Below are positions 11,456 to 22,400 of a DNA stretch of 64,000 nt, in pieces. Both the position numbers and the translations under genes were made by a program. Numbering within the stretch: position 1 is the first letter of the stretch; each line of letters starts with the position of its first letter. The notes beneath the pieces were generated by a model. It searched no databases. It was not told where the DNA came from and saw only the letters and a program-made list of their open reading frames with translations. Origin of the DNA: Aralia elata (taxonomy: Eukaryota; Streptophyta; Magnoliopsida; Apiales; Araliaceae); contig CM068387.1 of NCBI GenBank assembly GCA_034770075.1, positions 76,447,971-76,511,970 of the forward strand, written 5' to 3'.

Positions 11456-12317
11456 TAACGGGGAGAAAGGGAATGCCAGGGAGCACATTGCTAGGTTCGT
11501 GGAGTCGATGTCTCCATGGTTGGGTTATGATGAGGTGAATAACCATAATCTGTTGATGAGGGAATTCAATAAGACCTTGACGGATAGTGCCTTCAGTTGG
11601 TACTATAACTTGGAGAAGGGATCAGTCCATGATTGGGATGATCTGAAACTATAATTTTTTAAGAAATTTTTCTATGTGCAGAAACAGGTAACTATTGTAG
11701 AACTGATGCGATTCGAGCAGAAGCCGAATGAGGAGCTGTCAGATTATGTGGACAGATTCAGGGCCCAAGCACAGAAGTGTGCTGAGCCAATTGAAGAGAA
11801 GAACTTGGTTAGCATATGCAACAATGGTGCTTTAGACTCCTTCAAGCCCCATCTCATTACAAAGGCCTGTGATTCATTTGCAACCCTCTCATCCTTCGCA
11901 CAAGATTTGGGAGGAATCGTGACAGTGCCCATCAGCCATGCGATGGTTACATGGAAGGGTAAGAGAACAACAATTGTGGCTTTGGCTGATTCTCAGTCAA
12001 AACCACAAGGGGGCAAAAGGGAGAAGAACGAGCGAAATTTTGAACGAAGTAAAGGAAAACTTGGGGGCAAGTATACCAGGATGTCAGTTCCAGAGGTTAT
12101 CACATGTAGTGAGAAGGCATTCAGGGGCCTGTACGAACAATGGGTTGAGCACGGAGTGGTGAAACCTCCAAAGCCTAAATTTGTGGTGACGGAAGAGATG
12201 AGAAGAAGACCAGATTTCTGTGTGTACCACCAGTACGCAGGACATTCCACTATGGACTGTTACAGTATGCGGAGGATATACCATGAGAAGCTGGCAGCCG
12301 GAGAAATCGAACTGTAA
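11456..12317 (+). pseudogene. gag, central and C-terminal part
   Basis: After the CACTA target site the retrotransposon gag resumes with ARFVESMSPWLGY, FNKTLTDSAFSWYYNL and then, past an in-frame TAA at about 11652, LMRFEQKPNEELSDYVDRF and RAQAQKCAEPI. This is the conserved core of the plant Retrotrans_gag domain, which packages element RNA into particles. Near the C end FCVYHQYAGHSTMDC gives a C-x2-H-x4-H-x4-C knuckle of the variant type known in plant Ty3-like Gag. The frame ends at 12317. The internal stop and the one-frame offset from the N-terminal piece make it non-functional. No protease or pol follows. Confidence 0.8.
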
Positions 12318-12678
12318 AAAGAAAAGCACTGTGTATGAAAAGCCACTTCCAAACCACAAAGGAAAAGAAACATGCAACATTATTACCCATGGTGTAGCCC
12401 AAGAGGTCGAAAGGATGAAAAAAAAATCGCCCAAGATGGTTGTCCACTAGAAAATGGTGGTTGAAGTACTCAAGAGTATCCCTTGCCAAGAAATTGGATG
12501 ACCAAGGGAGGAGACACAAGAATTGACGAATTAAAAATCCACCCACGATGGTGGTCAAGTCCTCGTAGATTGCACTTGCCAAGAAATTGGATGACCAAGT
12601 GACGAGGCATGCAACTTAAGCCCTTATGAAACCCTATACGCCAAATAATTGGCACGACGTACCAAAGGATAAGACACA

Positions 12679-12890
12679 AAGTTATACTTTCAACTTTAAA
12701 AGTAATCGAGGCACCTGATTATAAGTCCTCAAAGTTATACTTTGAACTTTAAAAGTAATCGAGACACCTAACTATAAGTCCTTAAAGTTATACTTTCAAC
12801 TTTAAAAGTAATCGAGGCACCTGACTATAAGTCCTCAAAGCTATACTTTCAACTCTAAAAGTAAGCGAGGCACCTGACTATAAGCCCTCA
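12679..12890. repeat. Four tandem copies of a 53-bp unit
   Basis: Unit AAGTTATACTTTCAACTTTA.. ending ..TATAAGTCCTCA is repeated four times with few differences, and a partial degenerate fifth follows. It lies between gag and the antisense frames of the LTR element. Non-coding tandem arrays downstream of the coding part are known in Tat/Ogre-type elements. Confidence 0.9.
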
Positions 12891-13423
12891 AACCCGAGAA
12901 AGTTACACTTTATCTCTAAAAGTGGCGAACGTTATGCTTTATCCGACAAAAGCAAAATCTATCATTATTATCTTTATGAAAATTTTTGAAACGTTATGCT
13001 TTTCTTAAAAGTAATATGATTATTAATAAAAATGTCAAACTTTCACTTATACTTGAATATTCTTCGATTTTAAAAGTATGAATTCAAGTGTTAGTTTGCA
13101 AGAAATCGGAAAAAAGCATGTTAATTAAAAACAAAAATTTGCATGTGTACTATCACTATTATGAATATTGTTGTCTTGGAGTATTAATTTGAATCACTTA
13201 TAATTCAATGCTAAATATTGGGTCTTAAGGAAAATTCAAGTTAAAGGCAATCAATAATGCTAAAGAAACTCTATTATGATAAATGATAATATAAATGAGT
13301 TCTTTGATACAGGAAATAACAAAAAGCTACAAACAATCATACCTAGAAGTAAGGAGATCCAGCCCAGCACGAAAAGATATTCATCGGGAGAGGGGCTGTA
13401 CAAATCACGGGCTTAGAGAATGC
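12891..13423. other. Non-coding internal LTR-element sequence
   Basis: AT-rich, with several more TTAAAAGTA-like motifs resembling parts of the 53-bp unit. No protein-coding signal was seen. Confidence 0.5.
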
Positions 13424-13870
13424 CTATAGCTCCACGACATCTTTGTTGTTGGGTGGATAGCCGAGGTCACTAAAAGGCGAGGTGGCAGAATCAAGATGAG
13501 GAAAGTCAAATAAGGCGAGCTCCTCAACGGGCAAAGAAAGTAAAACGTCGATGCCCCCACCCAAAGAACTAGCAACTGTACCCTCCCTTTCAGGTGAAGC
13601 CTCGGGAGAATCCTTCTGGGGAGGATGGAAATCAACAATAGGTTTTGAAGGATTCCCCCTCGGGGGAGGAGGATTAACTGCCATAATAGCATCAGCATCA
13701 ACATGGGTGTCACTGGTACCCTCCAAGCTGTCATGAGAAGACGTTATATGTGGGCGTGAAGATGGAACTGTACTAACCACAGCAGGACCTAAGCCTACAT
13801 CAGGCATGAAGTCGTCAACATTAAGGCTGACACGATCATCATGAGGTGAGGAGGACTCGACAACAATCAT
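13424..13870 (-). CDS. Antisense open frame of the LTR element (uncharacterised)
   Basis: 148 codons on the strand opposite to gag. The protein is acidic and Pro/Ser-rich (for example NPPPPRGNPSKP) and has no recognised domain. With the 14385-14816 frame it may be exons of one antisense gene, as sources describe for extra antisense ORFs in Tat-lineage plant elements. Expression is unknown. It could also be chance, but base composition here is richer in G+C than the surrounding noncoding DNA. Confidence 0.4.
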   Translation of the reverse strand: MIVVESSSPHDDRVSLNVDDFMPDVGLGPAVVSTVPSSRPHITSSHDSLEGTSDTHVDADAIMAVNPPPPRGNPSKPIVDFHPPQKDSPEASPEREGTVASSLGGGIDVLLSLPVEELALFDFPHLDSATSPFSDLGYPPNNKDVVEL

Positions 13871-14342
13871 GTTATGTCAAGGAGGCTCACAACTAGTGGA
13901 GGTCGCCACCTTACTTGACGTACCCATAAGAAATCTAATGGGAACATCATCATCATCATCATTCTAGGCAATCTAAACACAAGGATCCTCAGCTTTACTC
14001 TGGAGCCAGTAGCTCTCATCTCTCCGACAGCAGAGGATCCCAGGGGAGGAACTCGAGGAGGTACCCGCGACGAAGTCTGGAAGGATCGTGTCACCATGAA
14101 ATCATGAAGTATAATTGCCAGCCCGCTTGACAACCTCTATCAAGTATGCAACGCACTCGGTATCCCTAGGAGACAGTCTGGATGGGCTACAAGAAGCTGA
14201 AGCAACAACAGGAAGACTGCAAGATATAGAATAAGAACGTAATTTGAAAAAAAGATAAAGAAGCAGACATACTCTAACGTAACGAATGTGCATGAAAAAA
14301 AAGCACTCGTGGGAAATCAACACAGTAAAGGCGTCATGATAC

Positions 14343-14432
14343 GTAGATCCCTACATAGCTGAATGCCCTACATGGTTGAATGCCCTACATGGATGAATGC
14401 CCTACATAGCTGAATGCCTTACATAGCTGAAT
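14343..14432. repeat. 20-bp tandem repeat, about five copies
   Basis: CCCTACATAGCTGAATG-type units repeat head to tail with small variants (ATGGTTGA, ATGGATGA). The array overlaps the 3' end of the 14385-14816 antisense frame. Confidence 0.85.
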
Positions 14433-14816
14433 GCAGCGATATATGCCCGCGCTCTTTAGTATAGCCTTATACTCAACATTCCCGAGGATCTCGTCAGTCC
14501 AATGTTGCCATCCTTGAAGACGGCTAGATGAGTCAGACAGGAAGCGAAAGGGACTGAAAGGATATTCTTGTTTCTCTATGCACATGCGGGGAATGCGACC
14601 GGAATGGGGGAAGTCGTCCCAACCTCCGCAAGCCGCGACATAAAGAAACAGGCCTTCTTTCTCTGGTGAAGGAAAGGTTGTGCGATCATAAGTCCGGACA
14701 TGCTCCCAAAAAGTGTCAAAAGGCCCAAAAAAGGGAGCCTTTCCCCAATCATTGACGAAGGAAATTACCCTGGAAGTCTTCAAGTCTTCAGAACATCCGG
14801 TAGACGAGGCCTGCAA
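14385..14816 (-). CDS. Antisense open frame of the LTR element, possible plant-mobile-domain relative
   Basis: 143 codons opposite to gag. The composition is that of a folded protein: VNDWGKAPFFGPFDTFW, GLFLYVAACGGWDD and GWQHWTDEILGNV followed by YKAILKSAGIYRCI. The W-x2-W...L-x2-AGI-x2-I pattern weakly recalls the start of plant mobile domain proteins, which occur in some plant Ty3 elements; this is a guess. The frame ends inside a 20-bp tandem repeat, so the original C terminus may be lost. No pol domain resembles it. Confidence 0.45.
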   Translation of the reverse strand: MQASSTGCSEDLKTSRVISFVNDWGKAPFFGPFDTFWEHVRTYDRTTFPSPEKEGLFLYVAACGGWDDFPHSGRIPRMCIEKQEYPFSPFRFLSDSSSRLQGWQHWTDEILGNVEYKAILKSAGIYRCIQLCKAFSYVGHSSM

Positions 14817-15217
14817 GTAAGAAAGACTTCACACGAGGATACTAAGGATGTCAAGTAAGGCATATGAACTTGAGTAGGCTTACCATGGCAAGGGGAGAAT
14901 TTGAGCTTTTCACTTGAGAATACCTGAAAATAAGAAGAAATGAAGTCAGGGAAGGATCAAAATCACAATTATGAAAGAAAAACAAGATTTGAAATTTTTC
15001 CAAAAAACTTCGGACAACCAAAATGCATCCTTCGGTGCCATTTTTTGGATTATTTTGACATGTGTCATGGCCGTTGGCGATGACTTTTGAAGAGCTCGTC
15101 GATACGGTCGTTTTGATATATTATGGGCCCCGAGACTCCAAACGGAACAAAAGTTATGATCAAAACAGCGATCACGATTCTCAATGTTTAAATTTTGGTA
15201 CATTTTCTCCTAGGATT

Positions 15218-15352
15218 CGCTCCCTAGGGTTCGGGCCCCTAGAGTTCGCCCCCCCTAGGGTTCGGTCACCCTAGGGCAAAAAAAAAATCCCTAGGGTTCG
15301 GCCACCTACGGTTCGCCCACCCTAGGGTTCGGCTCCCTAAGGCAAAAAAAAA
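15218..15352. repeat. CCCTAGGGTTCGG minisatellite
   Basis: About seven GC-rich units of CCCTAGGGTTCGG(Y)C are arranged as two longer copies of roughly 65 bases, each ending GGCAAAAAAAA. The core CCCTAGGGTT contains telomere-like sequence, but it is not a true TTTAGGG array. Confidence 0.85.
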
Positions 15353-15559
15353 CACTATATTTTGTGTACCTTGAAAATTCTGGTGCCCCACAGATTAATT
15401 TTTTCAGACCGGATGCTTCTTTGTCAATAAATATTGTGTTTTTCTTTATTATCCGAGGGAACCCTACCGAGATATAATCCAAGTAACGGGGCTCGGAAGA
15501 CAAAAGAAAAGCTACAATAACCTGAGAAGAAACGTAGGAGAAGCAAATCAAGAAGAAGT

Positions 15560-16381
15560 TCGACAGAAAGTACTCAAATAAACTGAAAAAATTGAAAGAA
15601 AGAGAAGAAGAAATTATTTTTTTTACCTTGTTCCCAAGCTGAAGACTGTTGGCTTGACGACTTCTTGGTGATCTTCAGACTTGAATGAGGAGAGAAAAAA
15701 ATTTGCACGATGAAAAGAAAAGTCTAAGTGACTTGGGAGATATATATATTCCAACTGCAAGCTTGCAATAGCAAAGAAAGCAATCTTTATTTTCCTCTTG
15801 CGGAAGATTTTGCAATATAAAGATAAGTCTCCTTGAGTTTATTTTTTAAATAAACACATATATTTTCGAAATTTGTTTAAATTTGGTATTTTAATGGATT
15901 TTCGAAAAATATATATATTTGATATCTGATATTTTATTCCTATCAATAGACAATTTTTGAAATTGGTATATATATATATTATATATATATATATATTGAA
16001 TATTTGGTTTTCCTAAGGAAAAAAGATCTTGCTTTACAAAATTTTAAAGGAAGATTTTATTTCCAAATACTAAATTAAGATTTGATTATTGGATTTTATT
16101 TAGTGAAATATGATGATCTTCCTTGTTTTAATTCTCAGAAAATAAGGAAATAAATATTAGACAAAAAATGAGGAAGCTTTCAGATGATCTACCAAGAGGT
16201 TCAAGGAAGAGCCCTTCTAGGTTTTGCCTCCTCAGGGTTTAACCCTAATGGTTTGGTCCCTACGGGTTCCCTCTTCTAGAACTCTTGTGTTCAAGACTTG
16301 AACAAGGGGAGTCACACAAAATCATTCAAAAACTTGGAGTATTTTGCACTAGCGTCTCTCAAGGAATCGTGACTCTCGCGC
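15560..16381. other. Non-coding 3' internal sequence of the LTR element
   Basis: AT-rich DNA with short TA runs near 15965-16000. Nothing coding was seen. It leads to the polypurine tract and 3' LTR. Confidence 0.5.
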
Positions 16382-16391
16382 AGGGGGTAAA
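16382..16391 (+). promoter_or_regulatory. Polypurine tract
   Basis: AGGGGGTAAA lies immediately before the 3' LTR, the position where plus-strand DNA synthesis is primed in LTR elements. Confidence 0.6.
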
Positions 16392-17052
16392 TGTGGGCCC
16401 AAGTGCATATTAGGGTTCACATGACCTAATTAAATTAAATGTACAAATTAAGGTTTACAAAAAACCTAATTAAATGTACAAATTAGGGTTTATGTGACCT
16501 AATTAAATGTACTAGACCCGGGGAAGTCTCCACGTGTTCCAAGGCAGAAGACTCGTGGATGCGACCCATTTTGGGAATTGATTGAGGGATTGGATTGATG
16601 GCTAGAAAAACAAGGCAATTTGGACATTACTTTAATGATTAAAGGATATTTCTGGAATTTTTCCCTATAAAACATAACTAAAGGGTATTTCTGGAATTCT
16701 CCTTAAAACATGTGTCTGGCATGTGACTATTTCCCAGACAAGCTCTATAAATAGTCCCTCTATTTTAAGAAAAGGGGATCACTCTCAAGACATTACACTT
16801 AGACTCTTGGAAGCTCTAAACACTTGAAACTCTCTCTCTCAACTCGAAGACTCAAGAAGGCTCTTGGAATCCCTGCTACCCTAACCCGATTTCCGGATTC
16901 TGAGAGTTCTGCCACGTGTCATTGGAGTAATTGCCTACCTGTTCTTCTCCCCTCTTCAATCAATCAATCAGTTCTGTACTCTTTGTGTATTTCTCTCCTC
17001 TCCAGCCAACACGAAACTCTAACCCTAGCAAGGTGTAATTTTCTTACCTACA
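16392..17052 (+). repeat. 3' LTR
   Basis: 661 bp copy of 2857-3516 with roughly 18 single-base differences by eye. It ends in TACCTACA and is followed by TTTAG. Confidence 0.93.
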
Positions 17053-17057
17053 TTTAG

Positions 17058-17195
17058 CAACAAAATAAAATTTGTTGCAAACATTAACGACACATTAAAA
17101 TTCATCACAAATAATTGTATTGCTGAAAGTGTCTCCAAAAATAATATTTGCGTCACTAAATATGTATTGGATGATAAATATTATGGATGATATCT
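17058..17195. repeat. Right half of the MITE split by the LTR element
   Basis: AACAAAATAAAATTTGTTGC and CACAAATAATTGTATTGCTG match the interior of the intact MITE at 2521-2738 and continue the half at 2739-2856. Confidence 0.55.
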
Positions 17196-17198
17196 TAA

Positions 17199-17545
17199 TT
17201 AGGGGTGTAAATATGAACTGAGTCGAGCCGAGTATTGAGTTATTCAAATTTGGTTAATTCACAAAATTTATAGAGTATAAAATAAGGTTTGATTGAGACT
17301 TGTTTAGCTACCGAGTCGAGCACGATCTCGAATTGAGTCCAAGCAGTTTGAACTTTTCATGCGAATTTAATCCAAGTATCAATAGAAAATTATAATTTGA
17401 AGAGACGCGAGTAATTTATCAAACTTTAAAATTTGCTCATATTTAAATCATTTATATTTCAAGTCGAACTCAAATCAAACTTTTAGTCGAACGAGTACGA
17501 ATCGAACCCGAACTGTTTAGTTCATTTTACAGCCTTAATCTTAAT
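17199..17545. repeat. hAT-like MITE, copy 1 (GAGTCGAGC family)
   Basis: It begins TTAGGGGTGTAAA and ends TTTTACAGCCTTAA, ends typical of non-autonomous plant hAT elements. The interior is rich in GAGTCGAGCC and ATCGAAC motifs. It is about 80% similar by eye to 61849-62160. Confidence 0.65.
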
Positions 17546-17803
17546 TCATCACTCATCTGTTTCAAAAATAAAATATAAAAAATTATATGTCAAATATATA
17601 ATTTATAAAAATTATATTTTTATTAATATCAATGTAAAATAACACAATAGCCTCATAGTTTTAACTAAATGCTAATAAATTTAAGCATAAATGCGAACAA
17701 AAAAAAATATTTTTAAAATTTATAAATTTACAAATGAAATTAATAATCCGTTTGTGAAATACTCGTGACAGGACACCGGATATGCGGATTGGGAGGGTCC
17801 CAC

Positions 17804-18403
17804 CAATGGCGGAACCAGAGGGCCAGGGGGGTCATATGACTCTCGTATTCCTCCCATCTTTCATATGTAATATTCTTTCCTCCCAAACAAAGATTTGATT
17901 ATATGTAAATTTAAATTTATCTAGATTAATTAGTAATTTTCACTTGCCTTCCACAAGGTTCTTCTTAAAGCTCATGACCTATATTCACCTGTATATACTT
18001 TAATTTCTTTTCTCTCTCATCAATTATATTTTATTTTCCTATTTTTAATTTAAAATGATTGGTGCAAGTCCAATGCCTAAATATTATGCTCACAATTAAG
18101 ACATGGTTTATCACCTTTTTGCCATGATTTCTACTATATATTAATAAGTAAATTTCATTAATTAATTAATTAACGGGAGACGAGTGGATGAACGACAGTT
18201 TGATAGTTTATATTGAGAAGGATATTTTTTCAACAATTAAAAATGAACAAATTTTGAGATGTTTTCAAACTATGCAGACTCGTAGGATACAGTTGCCTCT
18301 TCTCAGTCGTACAACCGAAAGAAGCACTCCAAGCATCAATAAATAAATTTTTTTTACTGATGTATTTTGACCCCCCTCTAAAAACGTTCTGATTTCGCCA
18401 CTG
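17804..18403 (+). mobile_element. hAT transposon relic with transposase tail
   Basis: The ends CAATGGCGGAACCAGA and CAGTGGCGAAATCAGA (reverse complement of the right end) are imperfect inverted repeats, flanked by the 8-bp duplication GGTCCCAC (17796-17803 and 18404-18411). An 8-bp duplication is diagnostic of hAT. Inside, about 18179-18310 on plus reads DEWMNDSLIVYIEKDIF and then a run ending MQTRRIQLPLL. This is the extreme C-terminal end of hAT transposases of the TTF-zinc-finger/DUF4371 type. The rest of the transposase gene is missing, so it is an internally deleted copy. Confidence 0.85.
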
Positions 18404-18411
18404 GGTCCCAC

Positions 18412-19446
18412 GTCGATGAAAATATAAAATGAATAAGATTATATCAACCTAATTATACATAAAAAAATTATCCATCAAGAATAGAATTTATATATTATTT
18501 ATTAATAAAAATATATAAAATATTTAATTATAAGTTTCACTCTTTATTTTATCTCTTTTACTATATAATGTATATATAATTTATTTATTTCTTATGTAAA
18601 ATTAGTGTCTCTACCGTTATTCGTATAAAACACTCCTACACGGGTAGATTGTACGAACAAGTACACCAATTAATACACCATTCGCGCTGAATAATTTCAC
18701 CACATTCAGTTTCTCTCTACTCGACCCCTTTCAATCGCTGGAAAACTTCTCAACAGCAGCTCCGCCGCCTCAGCATCCTTCGAATTCAACAAGGCGAGGC
18801 GATATATCCTGCCTTACGGACATACAATCAACCATAGTTCATATACATACATATATGCTCCATTTTTCGGTTAATTTTCCAGTCAAATTCCGATCGCAGT
18901 AGCATTGATCAGGTGTTGCATCTCTTAGATACTACTCAGATATAGCTGATAGATACTATTTGTTAGTGGACATTATAAAGTAGGAATTACCTGTGATTCA
19001 CACTTCAGTCATTGTTAATTTTAATGGATTGTAAACAAATGAGCTGCCGCTTGCAATCTGAAAATTGAGCATTTCTTTTATTCCAATACATCAATATTAA
19101 AATTCCTAAATTGGAAAAGACTTCCATAAAAGAAGAAATTATTTTTTAGTAAGCCTTAGTATGTGTTGCAAGTAAATGTCACTAGTCAAATGAGACTCTC
19201 AATTTGGGATGAATGTAAAATTTTTAAAATGAATGGATTAAAAATCTCCTAATTGTCCTCGAATTTTCACTATTGTGCAAAGTTAGCATATAATTTGGAG
19301 ATCATAACTTTTCAATTCTATTTACAACTCGAGCCAGACTTTAACTTGTTTAAAATACAATACCCTTTCATCTGAGTGGTTTAATGTCTGAAGTTTCACA
19401 TTTCATACCTAACTTTTTGTTGTGGTCATTTATTTAGTTTTTATTA
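18412..19446. other. Intergenic stretch with a promoter/5'-UTR-like segment
   Basis: AT-rich up to about 18640, then CGTATAAAACACTCC followed by a pyrimidine-rich, less AT-rich stretch (18700-18900) with CAGCAGCTCCGCCGCC. This looks like a promoter and 5' leader without a following coding exon. The solo LTR inserted downstream may have separated it from its gene. No open frame was convincing. Confidence 0.3.
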
Positions 19447-19451
19447 TTAAT

Positions 19452-22400
19452 TGTTACGCCCTCATATCTGGGTACTTAAAACCCGTACTTGGTGCTACAC
19501 GATACCATACATTCAAACAATTTAATATACTACAAACTTAAAAATTATATCAAAGTTATCTAATCCCCAGGTATATCGACCTTTAAAGTACTTTATTACA
19601 TGATAGACATTATATTATCACACTATTAAAGTCTAGATATTACAAATAATACCTTATACTTAATCCTTCTGCTTTCCCTTTCCCTTGTCCTTATCAGAGC
19701 CTTCTAGTCGATCACACTTAGCTGAAAATATTTAATTTAAAGCAAGAATGAGCATTTAATTACTCAACAAGTAATAACAATGAATAAAAATTAGCTGAAA
19801 GAAGTAAATGTTTTTTTTGAGGACTACTTCTACAACGAATCAATAGTTGTGAAGTCATTTGAAATAGTTCTTAATAACATATCAAATCGTTTACAATTTT
19901 TTTTGAAGCAACGTAGTGACTTTGAATGCTAAGCGGTCAATAGACCATGAACTTTTATTTTCAAATTTGAAAAGGTTTGTACAGAAATTCATCTGCAAAT
20001 CATCTGGCTTACAGACACGGAGGGTGATCAGCCTCGTTGTGCCCTGTATTGATCGACACTACATGCTAGAACGACATTTTCGTTCATCATCACCGCCTTT
20101 GGCGCATAAAAAATTCCCATTTCGGGTTGTTCATACTCAGTCTGGAGTCCTAACTAAAGCAATTTAGTTGGATGACTTTATCATAAACAATCATATTCAA
20201 TAATACATTCCAAACTATGTCTAGTCGAATCAAATAGCTTAGACAACCTTTAAATTATGTATACATACCGAAATTTAATAGTACGTATCAAAACTTATCA
20301 TGTCAAAGAATTTCGAATTTACGATAATTATAACAATTTGTACAAGTGAGGACACTTGCACAAAGAATAGAACAATTTTGATTATAAATGCATCACATGA
20401 GACAATATCGAGATATTTGAAATCAGTAGATAGCTTGAATAAAGTTCAAGAATACTTGCACATTAAAAGAGTATTGAAACTTGCATAATATATGGATCCA
20501 TTGCATAAAATAAATGCAAGGGTTAAGATAATTGCACAATATAAATTTGAGTAAGGTTAGGGAACTTGCCTTGTCCGTCGATTACTGCTACGCAATCTAA
20601 TTTATTCTCTTATGAAAGACATATCATTTATAAGATTGATCTTTCAATTAGCATAACATATTATAATTCATTTAGTCACATAATTCAAATACTAGATACT
20701 ACAATAAATCATTAGTAATATTATCATCTTTTGATAATAGTTTATCAGATAACCATCATCTTTAAACTCCCCTTAATATCAAATAATATTTCATCACTTC
20801 TTAACATTATTAATCACATAATAATATTTTATTCCCTTTTCAATATTATTAGCTACCTAATAATATATTATTTATTCACAAGTATTATTAATTATTTAAT
20901 AATATCTTACTCACCTCATAATATTATTAATCATTTAATAATATCTTATTCACTTACTAATATTACTAATAATTTAATAAAATTTTAATCATTTATTAAT
21001 ATTATTATTCATTTAATAATATTTTATTTATTTATTAATCATTTAATAATATTTTAATAATTTAATAATATTTTAATAATTTAATAATATTTTAATAATT
21101 TATAAAAAATTTAATACAATTGTTTATCTCTTACTATTTAATTCATTTAACACACATATCATGTCATTCATATAACATTTTATTAAAAATAACCAAAATA
21201 CCCTATAAAATTTTTATACATCATATATTGATCATTAATCAATAAAATCACATTAACAAGTTTTACAACTTAATTTATTCATTTATTTTTAACTTAATCA
21301 TAGGCATTAAAAATACCAAATCAAGTTATTATTTTTTTTGTCTTCTGAAAAAACTTAATATATAATACTTTAGTCACAAAATAATTTTCTTGCAATTTTA
21401 ATTTCTAAATTCGTTTCATATTTTTTAAGTGTTCAAAACAGTCCGAAATTGTTACAATTATCATAAATTATCCTTTTATTCAAAAATTATGAAATTTACA
21501 CGGTAGTCTCCTCTTATCAAAACCCAGCTCCGGTAAAAATTTCACATTTTTCTTGGCTTTATAAGCTGAGTTATAACAGTTTATTTTTAAAAATATACTT
21601 TCTTATAAAAGTCATAACTCCCTCTCAGGACATCGAAAAATTACTATCTTTAGACAGGACTTAGTTAACTGGATATACTACAATATTACAAAAGATCAAA
21701 ATTTTTAGAGCAACTAAAGTGGCCGAAACTACCGTTTTTCAAAACTGGCCTGGAACAGTTTTTGTGCTCTAGTTTTGTTACCCGGTTGGACTGTTTTGGA
21801 AAAAATGATGTCACGGTTTACTCGTTTAATAATTTTAAGTGATACTACTTGTGTTCATCAGATAACTCATGTATCTAACTCACCTTTTTGATGAATTGCT
21901 AAAATAATTTACAGATTTAAAATGGTAAAGATCCAAAGTGAACTGAAATTAGAGCTTTTTAAGTCTAAAAAATATTTTTGTTCTTCTTTGTTATTCAAGC
22001 TTATCAACGCTTAAAATGGTATGATCTAAACTTGAAATACCCTATAACATGAAGATCTAGTGTTCTAAGGTTTAAAAACATAAACTCATTATATGATTCA
22101 AAACAACCACAATAAAACACAAGAAACTAATTAGGGTTTTAGTTTAGTAAAATTTTAAACCTTTGTCTTGGATGTTCTCCTCCTTCCAATGCATGAAACT
22201 TGAAGACACAAAACTCTCATCTCATCCTCTTAGAACTCAGTAGCTCCCTTCCTTCTCTATCTCAAATATTTTGTGTTTTCTTGCTTTTAGAAACTTAGGA
22301 CATGAAAAATGAAGTAAACTTGCTATCAAGTGAAATGGGTCTTATTTATAGCCTTGGAAATGTATACATATAACTCATGTATGTATACATGCATAATTGC

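Larger units (their letters stand above)
2857..17052 (+). mobile_element. Non-autonomous LTR retrotransposon (Ty3-like, pol-less), interrupted by a CACTA element
   Basis: Two near-identical LTRs (2857-3516 and 16392-17052) with TG..CA ends are flanked by the 5-bp duplication TTTAG (2852-2856 and 17053-17057). A primer-binding-like site follows the left LTR and a purine-rich tract AGGGGGTAAA precedes the right one. Removing the 7.7-kb CACTA insertion leaves about 6.5 kb. This holds a broken gag, a 53-bp tandem array and open frames on the opposite strand, but no protease, reverse transcriptase, RNase H or integrase. Gag type, tandem array and antisense frames near the 3' LTR recall the plant Tat/Ogre/Retand lineage; this assignment is inference. 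By eye the LTRs differ at roughly 18 sites. Confidence 0.88.

Noticed and set aside
12084..12582. Minus-strand frames opposite gag
   Set aside because: Shadows of the gag coding sequence and its downstream region; the plus frame carries the recognisable Gag domain.
20731..20988. Ile/Asn-rich open frame
   Set aside because: A product of AATAATATTT-type AT-rich DNA inside the solo LTR.
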